Assembly (NCBI GenBank): GCA_033220425.1
Contig: CM065649.1
Span: 5,084,001-5,148,000, forward strand
Origin: Lepraria neglecta
Taxonomy: Eukaryota > Ascomycota > Lecanoromycetes > Lecanorales > Stereocaulaceae
Direction of reading: 5' to 3'
DNA length: 64,000 bases
In this document: piece by piece, positions 48,527-57,679 of the stretch
Numbering within the stretch: position 1 is the stretch's first letter
Layout: each line of letters starts with the position of its first letter
Program-made: the position numbers and the translations under genes
Notes under the pieces: generated by a model
Told to the model about the DNA's origin: nothing
What the model saw: only the letters and a program-made list of their open reading frames with translations
Database searches by the model: none

Positions 48527-48759
48527 GGTGCCGTTTAAGCAGGCTCACTGTAGGTGCCGTTCAAGCAGGCTCACTATAGGTGCCGTTCAAGCAGGCTCAC
48601 TGTAGGTGCCGTTTAAGCAGGCTCACTGTAGATGCCGTTCAAGTAGGCTTACTGTAGGTACCGTTCAAGTAGGCTTACTGTAGGTACCGTTCAAGTAGGC
48701 TTACTATAGGTGCCGTTCAAGTAAGCTCACTATAGGTACCGTTCAAGCAGGCTTACTGG
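48527..48759 (-). repeat. 26-bp minisatellite, nine units (H1)
   Basis: Nine head-to-tail copies of a 26-bp unit containing GGTGCCGTTCAAG and GCAGGCTCACTGTA. Units vary at C/T or A/G positions consistent with RIP. There are no unique spacers, so this is not a CRISPR array. It lies between the integrase remnant and the 3' LTR. Confidence 0.95.
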
Positions 48760-48974
48760 TTTCTATATCGTTTATTTAGACTCGCTAACTGGCTTACAAG
48801 CCGGTAGATAAGGCTTTATCTCTAGTACTATCGGTATTAAGTAGGACTCCTAGGTGCTCGCTTACTAAGAGCACGCTGTAGTAGGTAGATAGACTTATCC
48901 TGGATTAACCGATCCTATATGGCCAGTATACCACCACCACTTACCAGGAGGTACTAAAAGTACCCTAGAAGAAC

Positions 48975-50037
48975 TTCCTTCGGAGGAGCTCTGTGGCCTT
49001 ATCGGACCTAAAATGTCCCGCTAAGGGGTCGTCCTTATGGCGTTTTAATAGCTTATCGCGGATAGCTTCGTCTTTAGAGGTATATATAGCGCTATCTTAT
49101 CCTAGAAGACCTTATTTATCCTATATCTAAGACCCGGCGTTTACTATACGAAGAATCGCTTTCAGGTATATATACCGTTCTGTAAGACGCTATTATACTG
49201 GCGACTATACGTGGAACGAGTTGTCTATAACCAATAGTTCCAGTAATAGGATTAAGCTGAATACTAGCTACGTTGTAAGTAGTTTGAGCCAGCATCTCGC
49301 CTGAGCTCCCCCGGCTTTGGGGTGGAGGTTTCCTAAGCCTTATTATATGACTTAAACGGGTCTTATTGACCGTAGCAAGCATGGATCCTAGCAGTTCAGC
49401 TTTTGCCTCTACTGCTGGATGTTGTGTCTACACTACGTGTATACCATATACCGCGTGCGTTACGCCTACTTCTGGAGCATTACCTCCCTCAGGAGTATCT
49501 AGCCTATATACCTTCCTGATTGCCTCAAACGTAGGGGTGTGAATCCCCGCTATATTAGCCAGCTTTGCGTCTCGACGGCGCATTGGCTTATCTACGTCTA
49601 TATCTTCTAACTTATCGGCTAGATCCACTAATCCTGACCTCTTTTGCGGTATCCAACCGGTGTACCTTCTTATAGCTTCCCTACAGTTACCGCGAGCTAC
49701 CGCGTAGCGCTAATATTGCGTATAGAATACGATCCTTATCCGTCTTGAAATAGCGATAAGCCTATTAAAAGACGGTGTTATATTCCTCTATCCAATCGCG
49801 GTGTTCCCGGATAGTCTTCCCCTGATACTCGGATAGCTTCGCCAGTCTTATAGATAGGGCCCGATCTTCTTCCTCGTCGGAGGATACGCTTTATATACGT
49901 TTCGAGCCACGAGTATAGCTTATAGAGCCCGAACTAGATAGTAGGGTAGGAACTATAGCTGGCGGGGGGGGGGGACTTCTCCCCTTTCCAGGGCCTCGAT
50001 CTAAGCTAGCGTCTTCTAGAGTTCTTACTACTTCTAT
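48975..50037 (-). pseudogene. Gag-like and integrase zinc-finger remnant of element H1
   Basis: From 50037 downward on the minus strand: the end of a coiled-coil region, an acidic linker, then ADKLEDIDVDKPMRRR and ANIAGIHTPTFEAIRK (49628-49530). One repeat unit (RLDTPEGGNAPEVGVTHAVY) and the PPPQSRGSSGE block follow. At 49065-48965 comes LLKRHKDDPLAGHF, then ATELLRRKFF, which is the start of a Gypsy integrase HHCC domain with both His kept. The N-terminal part continues beyond H2 at 53231-53601. Scattered stops interrupt it. Confidence 0.65.
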
Positions 50038-50042
50038 AGTTC

Positions 50043-50238
50043 TGTAATGGAAGGCTTAGCAAAGTCTTGGTTGGCTCGCGATTACTATACGCTTGGCGTG
50101 CGTTAGCGCTACGAGTCCCATGCGCCCATTGTTTAATAGGGGGTTCCGCCCCCCTCACTCTTAGATTCCTTGAGAATTAGTCTTGGTATAAACCCTACTA
50201 CTATACGTTATTTTATATTGCTATAGGTTCCTATTATA
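50043..50238 (+). repeat. 5' LTR of element H2
   Basis: It is 196 bp, starting TGTAATGGAAGG and ending TTCCTATTATA. It contains a GGGGGTTCCGCCCCCC inverted repeat near 50139-50155. Confidence 0.94.
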
Positions 50239-50425
50239 ATTCTAATTCTCCTTCCTTATAAAGGGTAGCGATCCGGAATAAGTATACCAAGGTAAACGCG
50301 TATAACTCGCAGCCGGAACGGAGGTAAAACGTCTGGCACCTTGGAAGGTAGTAGGGATAGACAACGTCAACAGGCGGTTGGCAAAGGTAGTAGAAACCCC
50401 CCGTAACCGCCTAGGGACGATAGCC

Positions 50426-52345
50426 ATGCCTCGGAAGTAATAGATTTAGTACCTATTCTAGACGAGCGCCTGGCGCAGGCTCGACGCCGCCGAACCGAGC
50501 TCGTTAAGCAACACGAATTAGATGCTATTCTAGCCCAAATCGAGACCCTCGAGCGTACCGCTCTAGATCCAGAGGTTACCGCACAGGCGAGACGCCGTCT
50601 AGAAGAACTACAGAAGTAGCAAGAGCTCCAGGAGACGCTGGCTCAGATCGAGGCCCTGGAAAGGGGAGAAGTCCCCCCCCCGCCAGCTACAGTTCCTACC
50701 CTACCATCTAGTTCGGGCTCTATAAGCTGTACTCGTGGCTCGAAACGTACGCGAAGCGCATCCTCCGACGAGGAAGAAGATCGGGCCCTATCTATAAGAC
50801 CGGCGAAGATATCCGAATATCAGGGGAAGACTATCCGGGAACACCGCGATTAGATAGAGGGATATAACACCGTCTCTTGATAGGCTCATCGCTATTTCAA
50901 GACGGATAAGAATCGTATCCTATACGCAATGTTAGCGCTACGCGGTAGCCCGCGGCAACTGTGGGGAAGCTATAAGAAGGTACATCGGTTAGATACCGCA
51001 AAAGAGGTCAGAATTAGTGGATCTAGCCGATAGGTTGGAAGATGTAGACGCAGATAAGCCGATACGCCGTTGAGACGCCCTGATTACGCAGAAGCTGGCC
51101 AATATAGCGGGGATTCACACCCCTGTGTTTGAGGCAATCAGAGGGTATATGGGCTAGACACTCCTGAGGGAGGTAATGCTCCAAAAGCAGGCGTAACGCA
51201 CGCGGTATATAGTATACACGCAGTGCAGGCGCAACATCCAGCAGTGGAGGCAAAAGCTGAACTACTAGGATCCATGCTTGCCGCGGTCAATGAGACCCGT
51301 TCAAGTCATGTAATGAGGCTTAGGAAACCTCTACCCCAAAGCCGGGGGAGCTCAGGCGAGATGCCGGCTCAAACCACTTGCAACGTAGCTGGTGTTCAGC
51401 TTAATCCTGTTGCTGGAACTGTTGGTTGCAAACAACTCGTTCCACGTGTAGTCGCCAGTATGATAGCGTCTCACGAAACGGTATATACGCCTAAAAGCGA
51501 TTCTATCGTATGGCAAACGCCGGGTCTTGGATATAGGATAAGCAAAGTCTTCGAGATATGATAGCGCTGTATATGTGCCGAAGACGAAGCTATTGGAACG
51601 CCAAAATCAAACGGGCTAGACACTCCTGAGGGAGGTGATGCTCCAAAAGCAGGCGTAACGCACGCGGTATATAGTATATACGCAGTGCAGGCGCAACATC
51701 CAGTAGTGGAGGCAAAAGCTGAACTGCTAGGATCCATGCTTGCCGCGGTCAGTGAGACCCGTTCAAGTCATATAATGAGGAGGGTATATGGGCTAGACAC
51801 TCCTGAGGGAGGTGATGCTCCAAAAGCAGGCGTAACGCACGCGGTATATGGTATACACGCAGTGCAGGCGCAACATCCAGCAGTGGAGGCAAAAGCTGAA
51901 CTGCTAGGATCCATGCTTGCCGCGGTCAATAAGACCCGTTCAAGTCATGTAATGAGGCTTAGGAAACCTCCACCCCAAAGCCGAGGGAGCTCAGGCGAGA
52001 TGCCGGCTTAAACCACTTGCAACGTAGCTGGTGTTCAGCTTAATCCTGTTGCTGGAACTGTTAGTTGCAAATAACTCGTTCTACGTATAGTCGCTAGTGT
52101 GATGGCGTCTTACGAAACGGTATATACGCCTGAAAGCGATTCTTTGTATGGCAAACGCCAGGTCTTGGATATAGGATAAGCAAAGTCTTCGAGATATGAT
52201 AGCGCTGTATATGTGCCGAAGACGAAGCTATCCGCGATAAGCTATTAAAACGCCATTATGACGACCCCTTAGCGGGATATTTTAGGTCTAATAAGACTAC
52301 AGAGCTCCTCCGAAGGAAGTTCTTCTAGGGTACTTTTAGTACCTC
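50426..52345 (+). pseudogene. Gag-like protein with internal repeats and integrase HHCC remnant (H2)
   Basis: It begins at ATG 50426 (MPRK, two stops soon after). A predicted coiled coil follows (ERLAQARRRRTELVKQ, LDAILAQIETLER, ARRRLEELQK, about 50460-50680), then a Pro-rich linker, an acidic EEEDR segment, a capsid-like region to about 51130, repeated units at 51151-52245, and LLKRHYDDPLAGYF with TELLRRKFF at about 52232-52340. The last block is the start of a Gypsy integrase zinc-binding domain, joined directly to gag by loss of PR-RT-RH. Open stretches at 51223-51561 and 51685-52011 are pieces of this frame. Occasional TAG/TGA codons and frame slips interrupt it. Confidence 0.68.
51151..52245 (+). 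repeat. Coding tandem repeats in element H2 (U-V-U-U-V pattern)
   Basis: A unit U of about 177 bp starts GGGCTAGACACTCC at 51151, 51613 and 51790. A second block V of about 270 bp starts CTTAGGAAACCTC and follows the first and third U (51329-51600 and 51958-52245). The H1 copy has one U and one V. U encodes GLDTPEGGDAPKAGVTHAVY, then HPAVEAKAELLGSMLAAV. Confidence 0.92.
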
Positions 52346-52530
52346 CTGGTGAGTGGTGGTGCTATACTGGCCATATAGGATCGGTTGATCCAGGATAAGT
52401 CTATCCACCTGCTACAGCGTGCTCTTAGTGAGCGAACACCCAGGGGTCCTACCTGATACCGATAGTACTACGGACAAAACCTCATCTACCGGCTCGTGAG
52501 CTAGTCAGCGAGTCTAAATAAACGACGTAG

Positions 52531-52733
52531 AAACTAGTGAGCCTGCTCGAACGGTACCTACAGTGAGCCTGCTCGAACGGCACCTACAGTGAGCCTGCTC
52601 GAACGGCACCTACTGCTCGAACGGCACCTACAGTGAGCCTGCTCGAACGGCACCTACAGTGAGCCTGCTCGAACGGCACCTACTGTGAGCCTACTTGAAC
52701 GGCACCTATAGTGAGCCTGCTTGAACGGCACCG
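52531..52733 (+). repeat. 26-bp minisatellite (H2)
   Basis: About eight units of the 26-bp repeat (GTGAGCCTGCTCGAACGG then CACCTACA), one of them truncated. It is the same minisatellite as 48527-48759 in opposite orientation. It keeps more C residues than the H1 array. Confidence 0.93.
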
Positions 52734-53034
52734 CGATTCGACTAGGGAAGCGCACGACATGCTCAGCTAAATACCTGACTATTGGCACAACTATGGTATA
52801 TATCGCTATAATTCTCCCCTCTTAAATCATACGAGATGAGGGTGGTAAGGCTATAAGCCTTGTAAGTGGTAGAAGACTCTTTTCCTTGTTTCCCCACCGG
52901 GGTTTAAAGGTTTTTATCGAGTCTTCCCGCATAACGAAATCATACATGCCGCTCTGGAAACGCCTGCTATTGGCATACATGGTATACTTGAGGAAACAGG
53001 GCCCGAGGACGAGCCCTTGGGGGGAGGAGGTAAT

Positions 53035-53230
53035 TGTAATGGAAGGCTTAGCAAAGTCTTGGTTGGCTCGCGATTACCATACGCTTGGCGTGCGTTAGCG
53101 CTACGAGTCCCATACGCCCATTGTTTAATAGGGGGTTCCGCCCCCCTCACTCTTAGATTCCTTGAGAATTAGTCTTGGTATAAACCCTACTACTATACGT
53201 TATTTCACATTGCTACAGGTTCCTATTACA
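53035..53230 (+). repeat. 3' LTR of element H2
   Basis: It is 196 bp, starting TGTAATGGAAGG and ending TTCCTATTACA with canonical ends. Nearly identical to 50043-50238. Confidence 0.95.
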
Positions 53231-53601
53231 AGTTCTTCTAGACGGCGTCTCGCCTGTACGGTAACCTCTAGATCTAGAGCGGTACGCTCGAGGGTCTCGA
53301 TTTGGGCTAGAATAGTATCTAATTCATATTACTTAACGAACTCCGTTCGGCGGCGTCGAGCCTGCGCCAGGCGCTCGTCTAGAGTAGGTACTAAATCTAT
53401 TACTTCCGAGGTATGGCTATCGTCCCTAGGCGGTTGCGGGGGGTTTCTACTACCTTTGCTAACCGCCTATTAACGTTATCTATCCCTACTACCTTCTAAG
53501 GTACTAGACGTTTTACCTCCGTTCCGGCTACGAGTTATACGCGTTTACCTTAGTATACTTATTCCGGATCGCTACCCTTTATAAGGAAGGAGAATTAGAA
53601 T
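53231..53601 (-). pseudogene. N-terminal gag part of element H1
   Basis: The minus strand from near 53430 repeats the H2 Gag start: a coiled-coil region with LDERLAQARRRRTEFV and IETLERTALDLEVT-type blocks. It ends at the H2 insertion site and continues at 50037 downward. Plus-strand open frame 53162-53473 is a shadow. Confidence 0.7.
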
Positions 53602-53797
53602 TATAATAGGAATCTATAGCAATATAAAATTAAGTATAGTAGTAGGTTTATACTAAGACTAATTCTTAAGGAGTCTATAAGAGGGGGAGACGAAAATCCC
53701 CTATTAAATAATAGGCGCACGGGACTCGTAGCGCTAACGCACGCCAAGCGTACTATAGTCGCGAGCTAACCAAGACTTTGCCGAGCCTTCTATTATA
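53602..53797 (-). repeat. 5' LTR of element H1
   Basis: It is 196 bp, the minus-strand counterpart of 48099-48294, with both ends drifted by transitions. Confidence 0.92.
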
Positions 53798-55665
53798 ATT
53801 ACCTACTTTATAGATAAAAAGACGCTAGTCTTTAAAGTTAATTAAATATATATATAAGGTTCTAATTAATAGCGGCTACTATTATTACTCTTATAAAGAA
53901 GTAAGCCTAGAGGTACCTAGTATCCTAATAGGAGGCTATACTTTAAAGATAATATTATATACTAATAATACTACTATTATCTATTAAATATAGCTAGTAA
54001 CGAGATTAACGTATACGTAGTACTAGCTATAATCCTTAGTAGTACGACTATAAATTCTATCTTATATAGAGTTTTCACGCGCTTACTAGTTAGCCTCTAG
54101 AACTATAGTACTATCACGATATAAAGGAGTTATTAGGGGAAGAGTTAGAAGATATAATAATAATACTATATTAAACTAAGTGGAGCTAGAAGTTATACCC
54201 CTAGCTCCGCGTAGAGAGTACGTAGTTATAGCTACCTATATACTCTAACCTAAATATATAGACTTCCTACCTAGATACTTATCTACTAATATCTCTACCT
54301 CTTACTAATATAGACTTTACGAGCGATAGTAATAAAGCCCTATTACTGATACGTTAGTAACGTATATATAGGATCGAATATATAGCGTTAATCTAGGTCT
54401 TAACGCGCTCTTAAAATAAATATAGCCTATAGCCTACTAACAGGTATATATAATATCTATCTACAATTTATATTGATATAATTACGGTATCGAGTAATAG
54501 TTAGTATAACGTTATACTAGTAAGGAGCATCGCTAATACTATAGTACCGCCGGTTTATCCGAAAAATCTAATACCGAGGCCGCCTTATCCCTATGCCGTT
54601 CTATACCGCTAATCTACCTTAGGTCTAGTCGATTACCTCCCTCTAACAAGATACTAATCGTCTAACCGGTCCTACCAAATAACTAATCCATTGTCAATTA
54701 AATTATAGCAGTATAGAAGGCTCCGGCCATTAGCTCTAGCCACTTAGAAGAGAAAGAAAAGGGGACATAGGGAAATATACACACATATATCGTTATTGAT
54801 AGCTAGTAGTAGCTTATATATAACAAAGAAGACGTGGAGGGTAACGGGTTTTAGAGAGATATCAGTCTACCTTATCGAACGATAGTTATAGATATATAAA
54901 TAATAGTTGAAGAGTAATATTATAGATAAGAGATTCTAGTAGTACCGAATAACCTGGTACTCGAAGAGAGCTAGGTTTATATATATTATGAATTATTATG
55001 GATAAGCGGGAGTTTTCACCCGGGGAGGCAGATCGTCCTCCTCCCACGGTTTCTTCTACGGTAATATATAGTACGCTTCGACGGTTAAATCCATATATTA
55101 TTATCAAGAATATCGTTATAGATCTCCCTTATTAGTATAAGTAGATGCTAGAATAGGCGTATAAATCAATTAATTAATTAATATATTCCCTAATATAATA
55201 ATAGAGTTTTAATTCCGTTAATATAATATCTAATCTATTTTTAACTAATATTAATAAAGGGATATCTAAATATTAGGAGCTTAAGTTAACTTAATTACTT
55301 AACTTATATTTAAAATTCAAATCTTATTTATAAGGCTATTTAAATAATAATTAAATGTAAATAAGATTATTATATTAATATTAAAGAGGGCGCTATCTAT
55401 TATAATAGAAAATTAGTAAGAAAGGTAGATAGGAATTACTATCATAATGAAATATCTTATAAAGATCTTAAAGAGTATATTAACTTTAATAAGTATAGCT
55501 TAATAAATTAAATAGCCTAATATTAAATTAGTTCTAGTATTAAGTATAATTTGATATTTATAATAATACCTAGATTTATTAATTACTAGTTAATCTAGGA
55601 GTTAATAGTACTATTAATCTATATTATAAGAGATAGAGAGAAGGTATATATTTTATTATATAATC
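53798..55665. other. AT-rich region, no gene identified; possible old solo LTR near 54900-55125
   Basis: Decayed DNA. The stretch about 54900-55125 has mixed GC (a CACCCGGGGAGGCAGATCG segment). It is followed by the motif shared with 47145-47195. It could be a solo LTR plus internal start of an unrecognised element. No protein motif is visible. Confidence 0.35.
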
Positions 55666-55894
55666 AAAGGGGTGGCGAAGTTACAGCCGTGTTTATATCA
55701 GGGTAAGTAATGAGCGCTCGGCGGCTAGGCGGCGGTCTTTGTAGGCGGCTATGTCTTCAGGGTTTAGGATTATAGTTGTGGGGGGGCGGCGGAGCATGCT
55801 TGTTAGTGTTTAAGTAGGGTTGGAAGGGGGGAGGGTGGTGGTGGGCGCTGTGGAAGGGTAGAGGGGAGGGGTTTATATGAAGGGGGATAGGGGT
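55666..55894. other. Composition boundary with G-rich strand segment
   Basis: From about 55666 the base composition changes sharply to balanced GC with many G runs (GGGGGGGCGGCGG, GGAAGGGGGGAGGG). No gene seen. This marks the edge of the RIP-affected AT-rich block. Confidence 0.6.
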
Positions 55895-55976
55895 GCACGC
55901 GGTAGACAAAATAGTTCGGACACTAGCCTTTCCGAGAACCCCACCAAAATTTGTATACGCATCTCCACTATTGATA
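55895..55976 (+). repeat. Left terminal inverted repeat of the mariner-type element
   Basis: It runs GCACGCGGTAGACAAAATAG through CTATTGATA. It matches the reverse complement of 57119-57200 almost base for base. Confidence 0.93.
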
Positions 55977-56019
55977 CTAATATCCAGTCATTTGGCCTTC
56001 CAACGCAATTAAGTCCTAT

Positions 56020-57140
56020 AGTCGCTTTGGCATACTACGAGACCTTTCATTTATGAAGCTTTTTGGAACGTGGTCCTCCCATCCTTCTACCATTAAGTGC
56101 TCTGTGTCTCATCATCCCAATGAGGTACTGTTTTCATCCATTGTTTTGGGCCTTGCCAGCAGTTTTCTATTGGAGCGAGGTCTGGACTTCCTGATACGTT
56201 GAAGTAGTAGTCTAACATATACTCCTTTTTCCAAGTACGAACGACGTTATTTTTACCTATACCGTGCCCGGAATCACCGTCTTCTTCTAGTGTAAATGGA
56301 TCACACTTTCCCATCTTTACGTCGGTAATCCATGGTTTAATAATTGGCTCAAGGATTGCGTCGTGGTAGACCTGAAGGGACATCTTCCCATTCTTATTGC
56401 CAGGGACGGTATAGAATATAAGGTCCGACTTGAAGCCATACCTAACAGCCGCCCATACATGTTTTCGCTTTTGCTCCCGTTCTTCCTTTGGCTCCGGAGC
56501 AACAACAGTCTGGGCAATAGCGTGTGCCTAGCTTTCGGATAATATACATCCGTCCCTGTGTACCAAATCCTGCATGTATCTCGTCGCTAAATCGTATATT
56601 ATCCCAGTCCTCAGGCTTCGGGCGTAGGAATAGTGCATTTTCTACCCAATTAACACGTCTAGCTGCATAGTCCGGGCTAACCCAGCCTCGTCGACAGGCT
56701 ATACACTTCCACCAGTCTAAATGATGCATTGCTCTTTTCATAGTCCGGGGGGACAGGTTATAATTGGCCTCATAGGTAAGCATTTCCCACGTTAACGTCT
56801 TCCCATCAAACCCTGCTTTTTCTAGTATGGTGTCGCATCGCGAGATATCCTCCTGAGTCATCTTCTTTTCCCTACCCCGAGTCTCTTGTCGCTCAGGATT
56901 ATTGCTAATACGACGGGAGGAAGAGCCGTGGACGAGGTCCCATGCTGTAGACTTTAGTATCCTAGCCCCGATTTGGGCAGTGTGAGACTCAATCTGGCGG
57001 TACGACCATCCAGCGTCCGTTTTCAGAGTCTTAACACGAGAGGTCTGAGGTATATACCATTCAAAATCCATCTCATGATAAGTGGGCGACGACATCGTGT
57101 AATTAACAGTAGTAGGAATATCAATAGTAGAGATGCGCAT
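56020..57140 (-). pseudogene. Tc1/mariner-like transposase with two frameshifts
   Basis: It starts at ATG 57140 (MRISTIDIP). An N-terminal helix-turn-helix region (residues about 35-65: RVKTLKTDAGWSYRQIE) is followed by a spacer and the catalytic domain: first Asp in IRFSDEIHAG, second in LEEDGDSGHG near 56290, third acidic position in SPDLAPIENCWQ near 56175. Frame is lost once near 56501-56509, after the CPDC motif, and regained in another frame. A second slip near 56080 precedes VEGWEDH and FINERSRSMPKRL. The ancestor would be about 350 residues, normal for the family. It is not RIP-shredded, so it decayed by indels. Confidence 0.88.
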
Positions 57141-57200
57141 ACAAATTTTGGTGGGGTTCTCGGAAAGGCTAGTGTCCGAATTATTTTGTCTACCGCGTGC
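57119..57200 (-). repeat. Right terminal inverted repeat of the mariner-type element
   Basis: An 82-bp inverted partner of 55895-55976. It includes the first codons of the transposase (ATG at 57140). Confidence 0.92.
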
Positions 57201-57236
57201 GGAAGGAATCCGCGCTTGTGGAGCGGCTGTATTTGG

Positions 57237-57293
57237 TTAGACCAATCCCAGTAACTACACTCGCGGGTGACATAAGAATCCGTCCGCCAAGAG
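57237..57293 (+). repeat. Outer inverted repeat, left copy, flanking the MULE
   Basis: About 50 bp containing CTCGCGGGTGACATAAGAAT and CCGTCCG. It pairs with the reverse complement of about 60349-60406. It lies outside the MULE's terminal repeats by about 70 bases on this side. Confidence 0.75.
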
Positions 57294-57361
57294 AATTCTA
57301 ACAGGACTACGATATACCACAACTCCTTAATACGACAAGCTATGAAAAAGTAGGCTTAGAC

Positions 57362-57542
57362 TCCGCGTACACCCTATCCTTGTAGGCGTACACCCCCGTT
57401 ACCTTCCGCGTACACCTCTGTTTACTTCCGCGTACACCCTGCCTCATATTGCTAGACAGCACCATGTTAGGTTAGCGTCCCGCTGGCGGGGCAACCGCCG
57501 GAGCAAAGGCGACATCTTACCGTCGGCCCCCGGTCGCAATAA
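57362..57542 (+). repeat. Left terminal inverted repeat of the MULE
   Basis: About 181 bp with three to four CGCGTACACC words in the outer half. The inner half contains CATGTTAGGTTAGCGTCCCG. It pairs with 60049-60228 with few differences. Confidence 0.92.
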
Positions 57543-57679
57543 TTTTGCAAATTCTGAAAGGCGTCAAATATGCGTTTGCCGTCGTCTTTGCAAATGTACA
57601 TTTATTTGCTATGGACGTTCTGATTGGCCAGTGGAACATACCCTAACCCTAGCTACCCTACGGGGCGCAAACCTGACTG

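Larger units (their letters stand above)
50043..53230 (+). mobile_element. Element H2: deletion-derived LTR retrotransposon (plus) nested in H1, TSD AGTTC
   Basis: Two 196-bp LTRs (50043-50238 and 53035-53230) enclose 2.8 kb. Perfect AGTTC duplications (50038-50042 and 53231-53235) prove insertion into H1. The polypurine tract GGGGGGAGGAGG lies just before 53035. It has the same content as H1 but with three copies of the internal repeat unit instead of one. It is much less RIP-mutated than its surroundings, with long open stretches and many CpA sites kept. Confidence 0.95.
48099..53797 (-). mobile_element. Element H1: deletion-derived LTR retrotransposon (minus), hosting H2
   Basis: Two 196-bp LTRs (48099-48294 and 53602-53797) bound a minus-strand internal region split by H2 at 50043-53230. 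Without H2 the element is about 2.5 kb. It codes a Gag-like protein, one unit of an internal repeat, and an integrase zinc-finger remnant, then carries a 26-bp minisatellite. No protease, reverse transcriptase or RNase H was seen. Flanks TTTAC and ATTAC match at four of five bases, so the duplication is imperfect. Confidence 0.85.
55895..57200 (-). mobile_element. Tc1/mariner-type transposon
   Basis: It is 1306 bp, with 82-bp inverted ends at 55895-55976 and 57119-57200 that differ at a handful of transitions. It encloses one minus-strand transposase. The size and single-ORF layout fit Tc1/mariner. A TA duplication is not seen outside the full inverted ends. If the element really starts at GACAAAATA, the TA lies just outside and the shared GCACGCGG would be a palindromic target. 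Confidence 0.9.

Noticed and set aside
48527-48759. Regularly spaced 26-bp repeats as a CRISPR-like array
   Set aside because: Units are contiguous with no unique spacers, the same array occurs in the sister element, and the setting is fungal.
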